From contig OY829546.1 in assembly GCA_963691705.1 (NCBI GenBank), positions 2,366,001 to 2,430,000 of the forward strand: 64,000 bases of DNA. Direction: 5' to 3'. Both the position numbers and the translations under genes were made by a program. This DNA is from Viola odorata (lineage: Eukaryota; Streptophyta; Magnoliopsida; Malpighiales; Violaceae). The notes beneath the pieces were generated by a model. It was not told where the DNA came from. It ran no database searches and saw only the letters and a list, made by a program, of their open reading frames with translations. Each line of letters opens with the position of its first letter. Positions within the stretch are counted from its first letter, which is position 1. Below, piece by piece: positions 50,564-62,380 of this stretch.

Positions 50564-51537
50564 AGAGGGAGGAAACTTGAATGTGAATACATAATCAGGG
50601 AACTTGCTCCAGCGATTAGTACTAAAGTTCATCAGCTCCTTTACATTTTACTGTCAACTTATTATCGCCCTCCTCATCTATTCTTGCTCCATTTCCATAA
50701 ATGAATTTAGTTCATGACAAAGAGCTTTTCATTAACTATGAAATTTAAGTTGATGGGTTATGTTATCTACCTTTCAGCAAGTTTTTTCTATTATTTAGTT
50801 GGGAGAAGAGTTGATGGCAGAGAGTTATTTACTTGATTATTAACCTCAAATGATCATCGCCCTTGATATTTTCTGTGGATGGACTAACTTGAAACTTGAT
50901 GATGATGCGCTACTGACTTATAGGGCTATCCTGAATTTTTCCTGACAATAGTAATCATTGATCAGTTTCATTACACAGCCATTTAGTAGGCGGATTCAGG
51001 GAAATAGACAGATCAACTTCCAGCACTAAACTTCACTGGTAAACTTGATGGTCCTGAGAAAAAGCACGAGTTTTTATTGATGCAACACTGGCAGGAATAG
51101 TAGGGTCATTTTGCTTTGTATCAAAACTCACATTGAGCGTGTTTTTATAATACAAGTACGAACCATGCAGATAGATACACAAATATGCATATATGCATGG
51201 ACAGGAAAGGAAACACATGGTCCTATTATATAGAATGCATTTACTTGAACTTTATGCAATGGTAGTTGTTGTAGAATGTGGTTAGTATATGATTCACTTA
51301 CTTTGATGGCTATGTATTTTGACAAGCCACACTTCCAAGGTCCTACTTATAGTACATACTAATTACTAGCATTAAAGTGCAAATTGACCCGTATGATCAT
51401 CCTCCTTGCATGAGCTGTGTCGTATATTCTGGTCTGTGTCATCTCTTCAAATTCTTGAAAACCTCTTTGAATGTGTTTGAACAAGAATATGATCATGTGA
51501 ATAAAACACGGCAGGATATAACAACAGCTGGTTTGAT
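50564..51537 (+). repeat. Copy 1 of a ~1-kb tandem duplication
   Basis: Starts at AGAGGGAGGAAACTTG and ends at ACAACAGCTGGTTTGAT. The same blocks reappear in the same order, with substitutions and indels, in copy 2 (51583-52235, continuing at 56473-56645). Noncoding. Confidence 0.85.
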
Positions 51538-52235
51538 CTATGTTTGTTTTAGTCCCATTTTTCCTTTTTTTTTAATCATAACAGAGGGAGGAAACTTGGA
51601 TGTGTATACATAATTGGGAACTTGCTCCAACGGTTAGTACTAGAGTTCATCAGGTCTTTTACATTTTACTGTCAACTTATTTTCGTCATCCCCATCCTAT
51701 TCTTGCTCCATTTCCATAAATGAAGTTAGGTTTATGACAAAGAGCTTTTCATTAACTATAAATTTAAGTTGATGGGTTATGTTATCTACTATTTAGGTGG
51801 GAGATGACTTTATGAGTGAGAGATATTTACTTGGTTGTTAACCCGAAAAGATCATCACCCTGATATTCTACTTTGTAACTTGATAATAAGCTACTGACTG
51901 ATAGGGCCCGTCCTGAAGTTTTCCTGACGTAGTGCTAATTCAGTGTCGTTACACAGCCATTGAGTAGATGGATTCAAGGAAAGAAGCAGAGCAACTTCCA
52001 GCACAAAACCTCACTGGTAAACTTGATGTCCTTAGAAAGAAAGCATGAGTTTTTATTTATGCAAGACTGGCAGGAATAAACATTAGGGTCATTTTGCCTT
52101 GTATCAAAACTAGCATCCACCATGTTTTATGATATAGGTAGATGAATAAATATGCATTTACATGAACTTTATGCAATGGCAGTTATAGCATATGGCAGTA
52201 TTGATACTGCCAAGGTCCTACTTATAGTACATCAA

Positions 52236-52437
52236 TGTGAGAATTTGAAGAGTAAGAGTATTCTATTATTTCTTACTTATTTAGACTCATTACATTGGTG
52301 CATATATATACACATGTGAGAGCAATTACAGCAATGAATTATAGAAAGAAAACAAGTCACTAATTAGGAAGTAAATCAGCCACCAATTAGAAAATAAATC
52401 AAGGCTCATAATGTAGGTCAGATTAGAATCTTCAACA
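52236..52437 (-). repeat. 3' LTR of the Copia element
   Basis: 202 bp, TG...CA ends. It differs from the other LTR by about 14 substitutions and one 4-bp indel (hand count), nearly all transitions, about 7% divergence. Confidence 0.9.
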
Positions 52438-52450
52438 CCCCTCTCAAGCT
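52438..52450 (-). other. Polypurine tract of the Copia element
   Basis: On the minus strand the sequence ends GAGCTTGAGAGGGG directly before the TG of the 3' LTR, the normal plus-strand priming site of Copia elements. Confidence 0.7.
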
Positions 52451-55400
52451 GAGGAATAGATGTTTTTCATTCCCAGCTTGGAAATCAGTCCATTGAATCT
52501 AAAGGTATGCAATCCCTTAGTGAGAACATCTGCCAACTGAGAAGCTGAAAGAACATAAGTCATGCATACCAGTCCTTCCTCTAGTTTTCCTTTGATGAAA
52601 TGTCTGTCAATTTCTATATGTTTTGTCCTGTCATGCTGCACAGGATTGTGGGCTATCGATATTGCAGACTTGTTGTCACTATTTACAGGGCCTTCAAACT
52701 TAATTCCTAGATCGTCTAGGATTATTTTCACCCACAATAGCTCACACAATCCAAGGGAGATAGCTCTGAACTCAGATTCTGCTGAAGAACTTGCCACTAC
52801 ATTCTATTTTTTGCTTCTCCAAGTGATCAAATTTCCTCCCAGAAAAGTGCAGTATTTTGTTGTGGACCTCCTATCCACATGGGATCCTGCATAATCTGCA
52901 TCTGTATAGCCTTCAAGAGAGAGTTTATTATTTTTCTTGTACAATATTCCCTTCCCTGGACTACCTTTAAGGTAGTGTAGTACTCTATAGGCTGCCTGTA
53001 GGTGAGGAATTCGTGGATCATGCATAAATTGACTAATTATGCTTACTGGAAAAGCAATACCAGGCTTTGTATGAGATAAGTAAATCAACTTTCCAACTAG
53101 TTGTTGGTACATCTTCTTGTCTACAGCTAGTGCTTCTTTAGCTTCTCCCAACTTGTGATCGGCATCTATAGGTGTAGAGGTTGGTTTACACCCAGATTTT
53201 CCTGTTTCTTTCAGCAAATCTACCACATATTTCTGCTGGGATATGAAGATCTCTTGTGAAGAATAAGCAACTTCTATTCCAAGGAAGTATTTTAGTCTCC
53301 CTAGCTCTTTTAATTCAAATTCTGAAATCAGCTTCTGTTTCAATTCCTCTATCTCCTTATCATCATCCCCTATGACAATGATATCGTCAACATACACTAG
53401 GAGAATGGTGACTCCACTAGTAGTGCCTTGTTTGATGAATAAGGTATGGTCTCCTTAACTCTATTTGTATCCAAACCCCTTCATCGCCTTAGAGAATCTC
53501 CCAAACCAAGCCCTTGGTGACTGTTTTAGGCCATAGAGTGCCTTTTTTAGTTTGCAAACCTTGTCACCTTTATTCTCCTCAAAACCCGGTGGCATGCTCA
53601 TATAAATTTCTTCATCAAGCTCACCATGCAAGAAGGCATTCTTTACATCATATTGAAAGAGAGTCCAGTTATAGTGTGCTGCAAGTGCCAGAAGAATCCT
53701 CACTGTATTCATCTTTGCCACTAGGGCAAAGGTCTCCTGATAGTCTACTCCATATGACTGAGTATACCCCTTTGCTACTAATCTGGCCTTGTACCTCTCT
53801 AGTGATCCATCTGCCCTATATTTGACAGTAAACACCAACTTGCACCCTACTATATTTACTCCAATAGGTTTTTTCACAATCTCCCAAGTTTTATTTTTCT
53901 CCAATGTATTCATCTCGTCCTTCATCGCATTTCTCCATTCCTCCTGTCTTAAAGCTTCAAAAATAGTGTTAGGAATACTAATAGCATTTAGACTCAAGAT
54001 GAACCTCTTATGTGGGTCTGAAAGGTGTTTTAGTGAAATGTAATTTGATAGTGCATTTGTTAGGGTCATCTGGTAAGTCCGTATTTTGATTGGATGGAGG
54101 TTGAGTAGGACTTACAGTGGTTTCATTTTGAGGAGAGGGACTGGACTCTTGGTCTTGTATCAACTCAGGAACAATTCTTTTTTAGTATACCCAAGAGAAT
54201 CTAGATAAATTTGTAGCCTTAGGATCTTCTTGTTGTGGTGACTGAATTGGAGCTGCTGGTGGACTAGGTGGGGCATTTGGTGGATTAGGTGGAAGTTCTA
54301 ATTGTGGGATAGGTTGAGAATTTTCAAAATTGAGCTCTTCTAGTTGGGGTGAAATTTTATGGAATAAGGGAACACTTTCTGAAAAAGTGACATCTATAGA
54401 GACGAACCTTTTTCTGGTGATTGGATCATAACACTTGTAACCTTTTTGAGTAGGGGAGTATCCTAAAAATATACACTTTACTGCTCTCGGTTCTAATTTA
54501 TTCCTAAGAGGTTGATGAACATGGACATAGGCTGTGCACCCAAATATCCTAGGAATAAGATCATTTGTAGTTCTGAAATGTGGATAGAAAGAGTTTAGGA
54601 CAGTCACAGGGCTTTTGTTTCCCAAAATAGGAGATGGCAATCTATTAATCATCTATGTAGCAGTAAGAACTGCTTCTCCCCAATAGGCCTTGGGAATATT
54701 TCCTTGAAATAATAAAGCTCTAGTGGAGTTAAGAATGTGTCCATTTTTCCTTTCTGCAATTCCATTTTGTTGAGGTGTATAGACACAAAATGATTCATGA
54801 ATAATTTCTTGTGACTGGAAATATGAGGAAAGAGTGTTATTAAAGTAGTCTTTAGCATTGTCTGTCCTAAAGAATTTAATCTTAACTCCAAATTGGTTAT
54901 GAATCATAGAATGGAAGTGAGGGATAATATTACTGACATCAAATTTTTGTTTGAGTAAGAAAACCCATGTGACCCTAGTGCAATCATCAATCAAAGTAAC
55001 AAACCAGCGAGAGCCAGAAATGTTTGGAATAACAGATGGTCCCCATATATCACTATGAATCAATTGGAAAGGTTGAGAACTTCTCTTATCACTTATAGGA
55101 AAAGTCACACGAGTATGTTTTGCAAATTCACACACCTCACAATGAAATGATTCTGTATCTATTCCTAGAAACAGGTGAGGAAACATAACTTTTAGAACTT
55201 TAAAGGATGGATGACCTAAACGCAAATGATGTAACCAAATGGTTTCCTTACTTGTGAAGCTTACTAAAGCTATGGGTTCTTTATTTTTGAACTCTGGAGT
55301 AACTTCTAGTTGATACAAGCCATGCCACTCCTTAGCCAGTTCAATCCTCCTCCTCATTTTTTGGTCCTGAAAGGTAAAATGTGTGGGAAGAAATATAGCA

Positions 55401-55985
55401 CGACAATTGGCATCATTGGTGAGTCTGTGGATAGAAATGAGATTAGCTGATAGTTCTAGTACATGGAGGACATTTTTAAGAATGATAGTAGGTGTGACAT
55501 GTATGTCGCTAGTACCCGTCACGGTGGCTAGGGAGCCGTTTGCAACAATAACTTTTTTGTTGCTTGGACAGGGTGTGTAGTTGTGAAAAAGTTTAGATGT
55601 GTAGGTCATGTGGTGTGAGGCACCTGAGTCTATCAACCAAGTATTCTTATAACATTGCTTTTGAACACTTAAACCAGTAGGGAATGTAGTTATACCTGTC
55701 ACGATTGAGGATGAGGCTGCTCCTGCTACTCCTGTTGGCTTTGTATCCAGTGAATCCAATAGTTGTCTCAATTTTTCAACCTCTTCTGGGTTGAATCCTT
55801 CTGCAGTACCAACTGTGACTGCTTCTGTCATTATGGCTTGGGGCTTTTGCCAACCCCCTTTGTTTCTTGCCTCTTTGCGTGGCTTCTTCCCATGTAGTTT
55901 CCAGCACTCTTCTTTAGTGTGCCTTGGTTTATTGCAGTAGGTGCACCAAAGATCATCTCTATTCTTCCTCCACTATCCTTCTCTA
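52444..55985 (-). pseudogene. Broken gag-pol remnant of the Copia element
   Basis: Reading the minus strand: a CCHC zinc knuckle (near 55948-55885) and the protease motif DSGASHH are in frame with the integrase core (HHLRLGHPS, then IHSDIWGPS and the D-E region) in the open segment ending at 54653. There an in-frame TAG interrupts the integrase. Further open segments are 54652-54182 (integrase C-terminus), 54069-53461 and 53397-52804 (reverse transcriptase, catalytic YVDD at the start of the second) and 52797-52444 (RNase H, ending LADVLTKGL). They are separated by stop codons or short out-of-frame gaps, and the gag N-terminus is absent. Decayed; no intact polyprotein. Confidence 0.9.
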
Positions 55986-56266
55986 CGCTGATCACACCTC
56001 TCTTTCTTCTCATTGTTAGTTTTAACAGTTGACATGATAAATGGGGAGCAGGAGAAGAAAGAGGACAAATAAGTGGTAATAGTGATGTAGGTTGAGATGA
56101 ACAGGAGAGAGAAACCAAATACGAACGTTCAGCAATGAAGGCTAAAGTTTTAAATAGATAGGAAATTTGCAGCAATGAAGCCTGCTAAAAAAAAGGATAA
56201 TCCTCAAGGAATTTCCTATAGCTCTAATGGCTTTGTTTCTTAGGTTAAGAAACCTAAAGCTTACCA

Positions 56267-56472
56267 TGTGAGAATTTGAAGAGTAAAAATATTCTATTAT
56301 TTCTTACTTATTTAGACTCATTACATTAGTACATATATATACATATGTGAGAGCAATTACAACAATGAATTATGGAAAGAAAATAAGTCACTAATTAGAA
56401 AGTAAATCAGCCACCAATTAGGAAGTAAGTAAATCAAGACTCATAATGTAGGTTTGATTAGAATCTTCAACA
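56267..56472 (-). repeat. 5' LTR of the Copia element
   Basis: 206 bp, the mate of 52236-52437. On the minus strand it begins TGTTGAAGATTC and ends TTCAAATTCTCACA, followed by the primer-binding region TGGTAAGC. Confidence 0.9.
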
Positions 56473-56645
56473 ATCACTAATTTCTAGCATTAAAGTGCAC
56501 ATTGACCCGTATGATCATCCTCCATGCATGAGGTGTGTCATATATATGCATGTATTCTGGTGTGTGTCATCTCCTTAAGTGCTTGAAACCTTCCATGCAT
56601 GATTATGTGAATAGAAACACAGGATATAACAACAGCTGGTTTGAT

Positions 56646-59600
56646 AACTCTTGAGAAGAAACATCTATGATTTTTTTTGTAACTTAGGGTCCCACTCACT
56701 GTTGCATTGCCATTTATGTGTTGAACTTTGGTTATAATGAGTACGGGCAGTACATGTGACAAACAAGCGGTGAATCTGCATGACTCAGACTGTTTTGAGT
56801 GTTTCCACCCCATGTTTCTGCACAGAGATTTTAAATTTTTGTGTGGAATAGAATGGAATGGTAACACCACCACCACCGGCCGCTGAAAAGTTGGCGAATA
56901 CGGGTGGTTTTGACCGTTCCGAACTCTGCCCATAACCTTTTTCTTTGTGTGGATGAGATGAAGATGGATTGGATTTACACTGGTGTTACTGTATTAAAAG
57001 TTTTGCCAGTCCAACATTACTTGCAGGTGAAAAAGAAATATAAAAAGAAGGAACAAGATAGTATGAGAATTGACTGCCCATTGCATAACGAGACAATGTC
57101 ATTAAATGCTTAGAGGGGACAGCTCCTGTTGGTGGCAAGCAATTATGAGCAAGCTTACATCTTACATGATTGAGTTCCTTCTCCTGCATGGTAGGTTTTT
57201 CACATGGTTGGAAAAGCTGTCAAAGCCACAACCAGTGTTTGTACCAAAGATAATAACAGTACTTCCTTGTTCAGTAAATTTCATTTGCCTCTTTGGTTAA
57301 GACTAGACTGAAATTCAAGCCCTACTGTTATAAGAAGGAGTTTTCGAGAAATTTAGGATGGATACCAGCAAAACAGTAAGTATCTTATTCACATCTTCTG
57401 GTTATAAAACTATTCTCGTTCGAGCATTGTTAGGGAGGGTGTGAAAGCTGGCGGCTCTCCTAGTATAATTTTCTCCATTCTTGATTATGCTCGAATTAGA
57501 GACTTTAAGTTTAGGGTGGTCGAGTCATTCACCACGAGTCATTCACCACTCGGTCACAAAACAGTAAAACTTAACATGTTTGGATCAGAAGTGTAGTTAA
57601 TACAAAGTTTTGACAGGAAAAGGATGGCAAATTGTGTGGATTGGATTGTTCTGCTGAAGCTACACAAGTACATTGTTATTAATTAATGCCTTTGAAACAT
57701 AAGATGGAAAAGATGGGAGGCAGATTTTTCTCTGAAACCTTAATTAGATATATAGCTAGCTTTGTCACGAGAAACAAAAGGTACCACCTTTACCTTAACC
57801 TTACTATTCATGCCAAAATACTAACTTGACAGTAACCTGAAACTTGCTACACTACACCTGCCTCGTCACATCACAGATCTCTCTAGTCTTTTCGGTCGGA
57901 GATTAATTTTATTCGAGTACCATTAACTGTTACTTTGCTACTTTGACGAAACATAAAAACCGGGGTTGGGGTCTTGGAGCTGTACAGATGCATATATCAG
58001 CATCACAAGATTAATAATTTAGTACTACAACTTTAGGCAGGTAGTGTAGAGGCTAGAGCTGCTCTTCTTTTCTGGTGATGTATCTAAACATTTTTTGCAA
58101 ATTTGTGTAGTAATAATGTGGCTGTTGTGTTCTGGATACATTCGTTGTTTCTTTGTTTCTATATCAGACCAGTAGTTAGTTCCCCAATTTGCTTTTTTGA
58201 ACAGCAGGTTTAAGTCCAAAGAAAGTGATAGTACTTGCAAATCAATCTCACAGAACAATCACTTTCTGTCAGCTGTACAAGTGGATAATATTTTTTTACA
58301 GCTATACAAAATGGTAGGCCAGCTGTGAAAACAAAAAAACAAAAAAAGAAACAGGTTTTACTATTCCCAGTTACCACTTTTCAGGTTCTTGAGTCTCTGG
58401 GAAATCGCGACTTCTTTAGTTGTAAAATATCAATAAAAGTTCGAATTTAAGTCATTTCTCTGTCTAAAAAGAAGTGGCCTGAAATTTTTTCTCCTTTTAT
58501 CATGGCTTCTGAATCTGAATCACCAATGATATATTTCTTGTCTTCATTTGAACATCAAAAAGATAGATTTGTATGATTGTATTTCTCCATGATTGGCAAC
58601 CAACATGAGTCATGACACAAAATAGTCAGCCCAATTTCCATATCACCAAAATTTTGGATTTTTATCATAACTTGCTTTGGTAGTTAAAGATTATCGAATA
58701 AAGTTTTAAAAAAAATTGGACAAAAAACAGAAACGAGTAAGATTTGGAATTCGATCATCGTGAAAAGAAATCTTAAGCATTTATGGATGCACGTAAGCGC
58801 GGCTAAGTTGTCAAATTAGGAGGGTACAAATGTGAGCATTTAATTTCTTGGTAGTACTTGCTTTGTTGGCATTGGCCGTTTGGCCCTATTAAAGGGTCGT
58901 ATTCCTAAGTTGGGTCCTAAGTTGGTGTCGTGGCCTTACGGTCATAGAATCATTTACGTAGGTACTCTTAAAAAATTGTGTGGTTGTGATGAATCATGAC
59001 TTAATAATTACCTTCCAAAATTAGTCATATCATCATACATTTTTTTATTTTTATTTTTTCTAATATATATAGTACAATTACAATACATACGGATTTAATA
59101 ATTCTAAAAAAACATAGACTGAAAAATCATGCCCATTAACAGCTGGGAAATGTCCCCTCCAGTACAATTATATAAAGTCACGTCCAAGTTATAATATTAT
59201 GTCAGTACATTTCTATTGGCAGTCAGATACGTGGAATATTAATAAATGATTAGTGTTAATATTTTGACGCTCTTACTCTTTAAGATTATTCGGTACTTAC
59301 ATTTGCAAGTTACTACAACAATTGAAAAAATAATAACAATAATTGAAGCTTAAATTGTTAGTTGAGACCAAAAGAAATGTCTGTGTCAAATGCTTAAACA
59401 CTTTTAAAAGAAAGAAAGTCAAGTAGATATGGAGATGATAAAATCTCTGCAACCATACCAAAACAAAACTCTTTAACGTACAATGATGATGATGTGATTC
59501 ATGAAGATGAGATGCCAAGGAAAATGGAAAAGAAACTCCAAATGGGCAACCCTTCGATTTTGGGAAAACGACGAACCGTTTTTAACGCAGTGGGGTAAAC

Positions 59601-61651
59601 CTACATTTATGAGATACATACAATTTAATTGGAATTTAAAAATCGCCTTGTTAACAAGAAAGCATCAAGGCGTGAGCCAAGTGGTGCACCAGGATGTGTG
59701 TCCTGTAGTAAAGTTCGGGACTTGGGACCCTTGGTCACTTGGGTCTGGGTCTGGTGATTCAACGGCACCATCTGTGTCGACCCAACCTGTCCGGACCCAA
59801 TGCTTGATAACTTGATGTACGCATTAATGGTAAATGTATAATCCCTCATATACGTATTTTATAGAAACTTTGCCGGCTTAAACCTTCCTCTTGTACTTTA
59901 TATACATTAAATGAAACCAACTAACTTTTCCACGTTCAGCTATCTAATTAATTTTATCAAACACAGCCTTTTATATATCATCATAAATCCCAATTAAATC
60001 CAATGGAACATCGAGTTAGTTGCAAATAGTAATTCGGAATGAAACTTACAATTACAGATATAAGCCCTAATCAAATGTAGTTTAATTAATACTCATATTA
60101 ATTAGTTTAATTACTTTATATACGATAAATTCACAAAAAATACCTATTATATCATGATTAAACTAACGATTAAGGCCGTTTGGCAGTAAATCTAAGGAGT
60201 GAACTCGCAGGTAAAAAGAAAAATAAAAGTTTATAGCTAGATTGCGGTTCGAAAACTCTAGCACTGACATGTGGCAACCAGCCAATGGTATGTACTAATC
60301 AACGGTTGGTGCATGGTTTTCTTCCAGGGAAATGGCTTATCGGGCCATAATTCAAGGGCAACGTTCTTTTTCTCCATCTGTTAGCCTAGAAAAGAGGCAA
60401 CCAGACAAATAATCATGGGCCTTATTCCAATCTATGTTACTACTATTAATTGCTCCAAAAATAACCAATCTTGTTCGCACCTTATCGGATATCGTGTGAT
60501 CACTAAATAGTTATTTTATAAATGAGTATCGAATCAACGACCAGAAAACAAAAACACAAAAAGAAAACTAGTTTGTTACACTAAAATAAGATATCATACA
60601 TGAAAGATCCTCCAATAATACATGCAACGAGAGATCATACAGTAGATTAGGACAGGAATTTGGTACTGTTCATCCCTATATTGCTACATCACACTATAGA
60701 ATATTTATATATTTACATTATTAGTGGATCTCTCTACCAACCAAGCTAAAGCTTAAGCTAGATAGAAGAAATGTCTCACAAAACAAAAGCTAGCTATGTA
60801 GGAGTAGTAAAAAACAATGACAGCTGGTTGGTGGTTTTACTGTAGAGAATGATCATTAACTGTGATATTTTCAATTCTGTATCAATTTACGCTTTACACT
60901 CTATTAACGTAAATCGCAGTCCGTGGCACGGTATTAGTGACTCAAAAACCCATTATAGAAGATTATAGAAGAGGGGTAAAGTGACAATAAGATAAGGTTG
61001 AAATGAGCAGTAAAAGTGGTAAAAAAAAAAGGAATTGAGTAGTAATGGAGGGGTTGCGTGGTTACAAGAGGGAAAGGACCCCATTTGTAGTACTCTAGGT
61101 ACAGGGTCCTAGGCTCCTAGCAGAGGGTCAGGGTCAGGGTATGACCCATTTCCCCCTTACTATACCTCTCTTTCTCTTTCTCTCTCTACCTCAATGCTTT
61201 ATAAGTGTTGTATGATTCATTGGGAAATGATGAGTGAGTGAAGCAAAAGGGTAGTGCCGTTTCGTTCCAATTTCATCAAAATAAAAGTTATAGTTACCTC
61301 TTTGGCTCTTTCCTTCCTTATCTTTTCTTCTCTCTCATTTCATCAAAAACCTTGTGGCCATTCTGGTTTTCTTCTACTCTCCTGACTCTTTCTCCTTTCT
61401 CACTTCCAAACAACAACCTCCATATCCATTTTCCTTCCCCTCATTAACTCCTACCCTGTTTTATAGCGCAACCTGAAAAAGTTCTTCCATCTCCATTTTT
61501 AGCTAAAATCCATCTCTCCATTCTGTTTTCTTTCTCCATCTCCAATTTCATCTTTTCTGATAACATTAGGTACCTATTCTCTGGGGGAAAAAACAAAACC
61601 CATAACCAGAAAAGCTTAAGATAAAACCCAATTCATAGTTTTTCTAGAAAA
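56646..61651. other. Gene-free spacer upstream of the DREB gene
   Basis: About 5 kb without a recognisable gene, RNA or complete mobile element. Open frames are short and motif-free. The last ~450 bp (from about 61200) is CT-rich and is probably the DREB leader. A GGGTCAGGGTCAGGGT repeat lies near 61124-61140, followed by TATGACCC. Confidence 0.5.
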
Positions 61652-62380
61652 ATGTCTGATCAACCGCAAAATTCAGAAACGGAGAGCTCATCATCATCTT
61701 CTCCTATACCCTTAAACCCTAGGAAACAAAATGTTGAATCGGAGCAAATACAGGATGACCCAGAAGTTTCTCCGGCCAAGAAAACGAAACGCATTCGCGA
61801 TTCAAGCAAACACCCGGTCTACCGCGGCGTTCGGATGCGGAATTGGGGCAAATGGGTCTCTGAAATTCGCGAGCCCCGCAAGAAATCACGCATTTGGCTC
61901 GGCACTTTCCCAACTCCAGAGATGGCGGCGCGTGCACACGACGTGGCGGCTTTAAGCATCAAAGGAAACTCCGCAATCCTGAACTTCCCTCACCTCGCCG
62001 CGTCCTTCCCCCGCCCCACCTCCCTCGCTCCCCGCGACGTCCAAGCCGCGGCCGCAAAAGCAGCCCAGATGGAGATCATCGAGTCAACAATGGCATCCTC
62101 CTCTTCAACTTCCTCCCTGTCCTCGCTCGTGTCAGCAATGGACTTGTGTACATCATCAACTACTGGGCCGGAGGATGATCTGTGCGAAATCGTTGAGTTG
62201 CCGAGTCTAGAAACCAGCTGCTTCGAGTCAACCGGGCTGAACCGGGATTTCGTTTTCTTTGACTCGGTAGACTCTTGGCTGAACTATCCTCCATGGTTGC
62301 AGAGCTGTGATGATTTTGCAGTTCCTGAGAGTATGATCATGCCTAACAGCTTCGGCAAAGGTTTGCTTTGGGATTATTGA
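61652..62380 (+). CDS. AP2/ERF transcription factor, DREB A-4 (TINY) type
   Basis: Intronless gene of 242 residues. DREB factors bind the DRE/CRT element (A/GCCGAC) and switch on stress-responsive and growth-restraining genes in the nucleus. A Ser-rich N-terminus and a basic [13 protein letters not shown] stretch (nuclear-signal-like) precede one AP2 domain at about residues 57-114: [19 protein letters not shown], then [20 protein letters not shown] and [10 protein letters not shown]. The Val and Glu in WVSEIRE are the positions typical of DREB rather than ERF proteins. After the domain come an Ala-rich segment, a Ser-rich stretch, the acidic EIVELPSLE motif of this subgroup and the C-terminal LLWDY. 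Synteny suggests the TINY/TINY2 counterpart (Arabidopsis At5g25810/At5g11590). The leader is unusually long and CT-rich. Confidence 0.95.
   Translation: MSDQPQNSETESSSSSSPIPLNPRKQNVESEQIQDDPEVSPAKKTKRIRDSSKHPVYRGVRMRNWGKWVSEIREPRKKSRIWLGTFPTPEMAARAHDVAALSIKGNSAILNFPHLAASFPRPTSLAPRDVQAAAAKAAQMEIIESTMASSSSTSSLSSLVSAMDLCTSSTTGPEDDLCEIVELPSLETSCFESTGLNRDFVFFDSVDSWLNYPPWLQSCDDFAVPESMIMPNSFGKGLLWDY

Larger units (their letters stand above)
52236..56472 (-). mobile_element. Decayed Ty1/Copia LTR retrotransposon (minus orientation)
   Basis: A 4.24-kb element with two LTRs bounded by TG...CA and flanked by ATCAA (left) and ATCAC (right), a 5-bp target duplication with one mismatch. Domain order in the minus orientation is zinc knuckle, protease, integrase, reverse transcriptase, RNase H, the Copia order. 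A purine tract (GAGAGGGG) abuts the 3' LTR, and TGGTA follows the 5' LTR at the primer-binding position. Most of gag is missing and pol has several breaks. Cannot be autonomous. Confidence 0.93.
51583..56645 (+). repeat. Copy 2 of the ~1-kb tandem duplication, split by an LTR retrotransposon
   Basis: Copy 2 runs 51583-52235, is interrupted by the element at 52236-56472, and resumes at 56473-56645. Copy 1 (around 51355-51372) preserves the unoccupied site: TACATACTAATTACTAGC in copy 1 corresponds to TACATCAA plus ATCACTAATTTCTAGC flanking the element. Confidence 0.85.

Noticed and set aside
50564..52235. Direct repeats considered as a CRISPR-like or satellite array
   Set aside because: Only two diverged ~1-kb copies and no regular short repeat-spacer pattern; this is a plain tandem duplication.
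59501..59815. 104-codon open frame in the 56.6-61.6 kb spacer
   Set aside because: No motif, promoter context or splice-linked neighbour; consistent with chance.
61719..62178. Other-frame and antisense open frames over the DREB gene
   Set aside because: Shadows of the GC-rich AP2-domain coding sequence.
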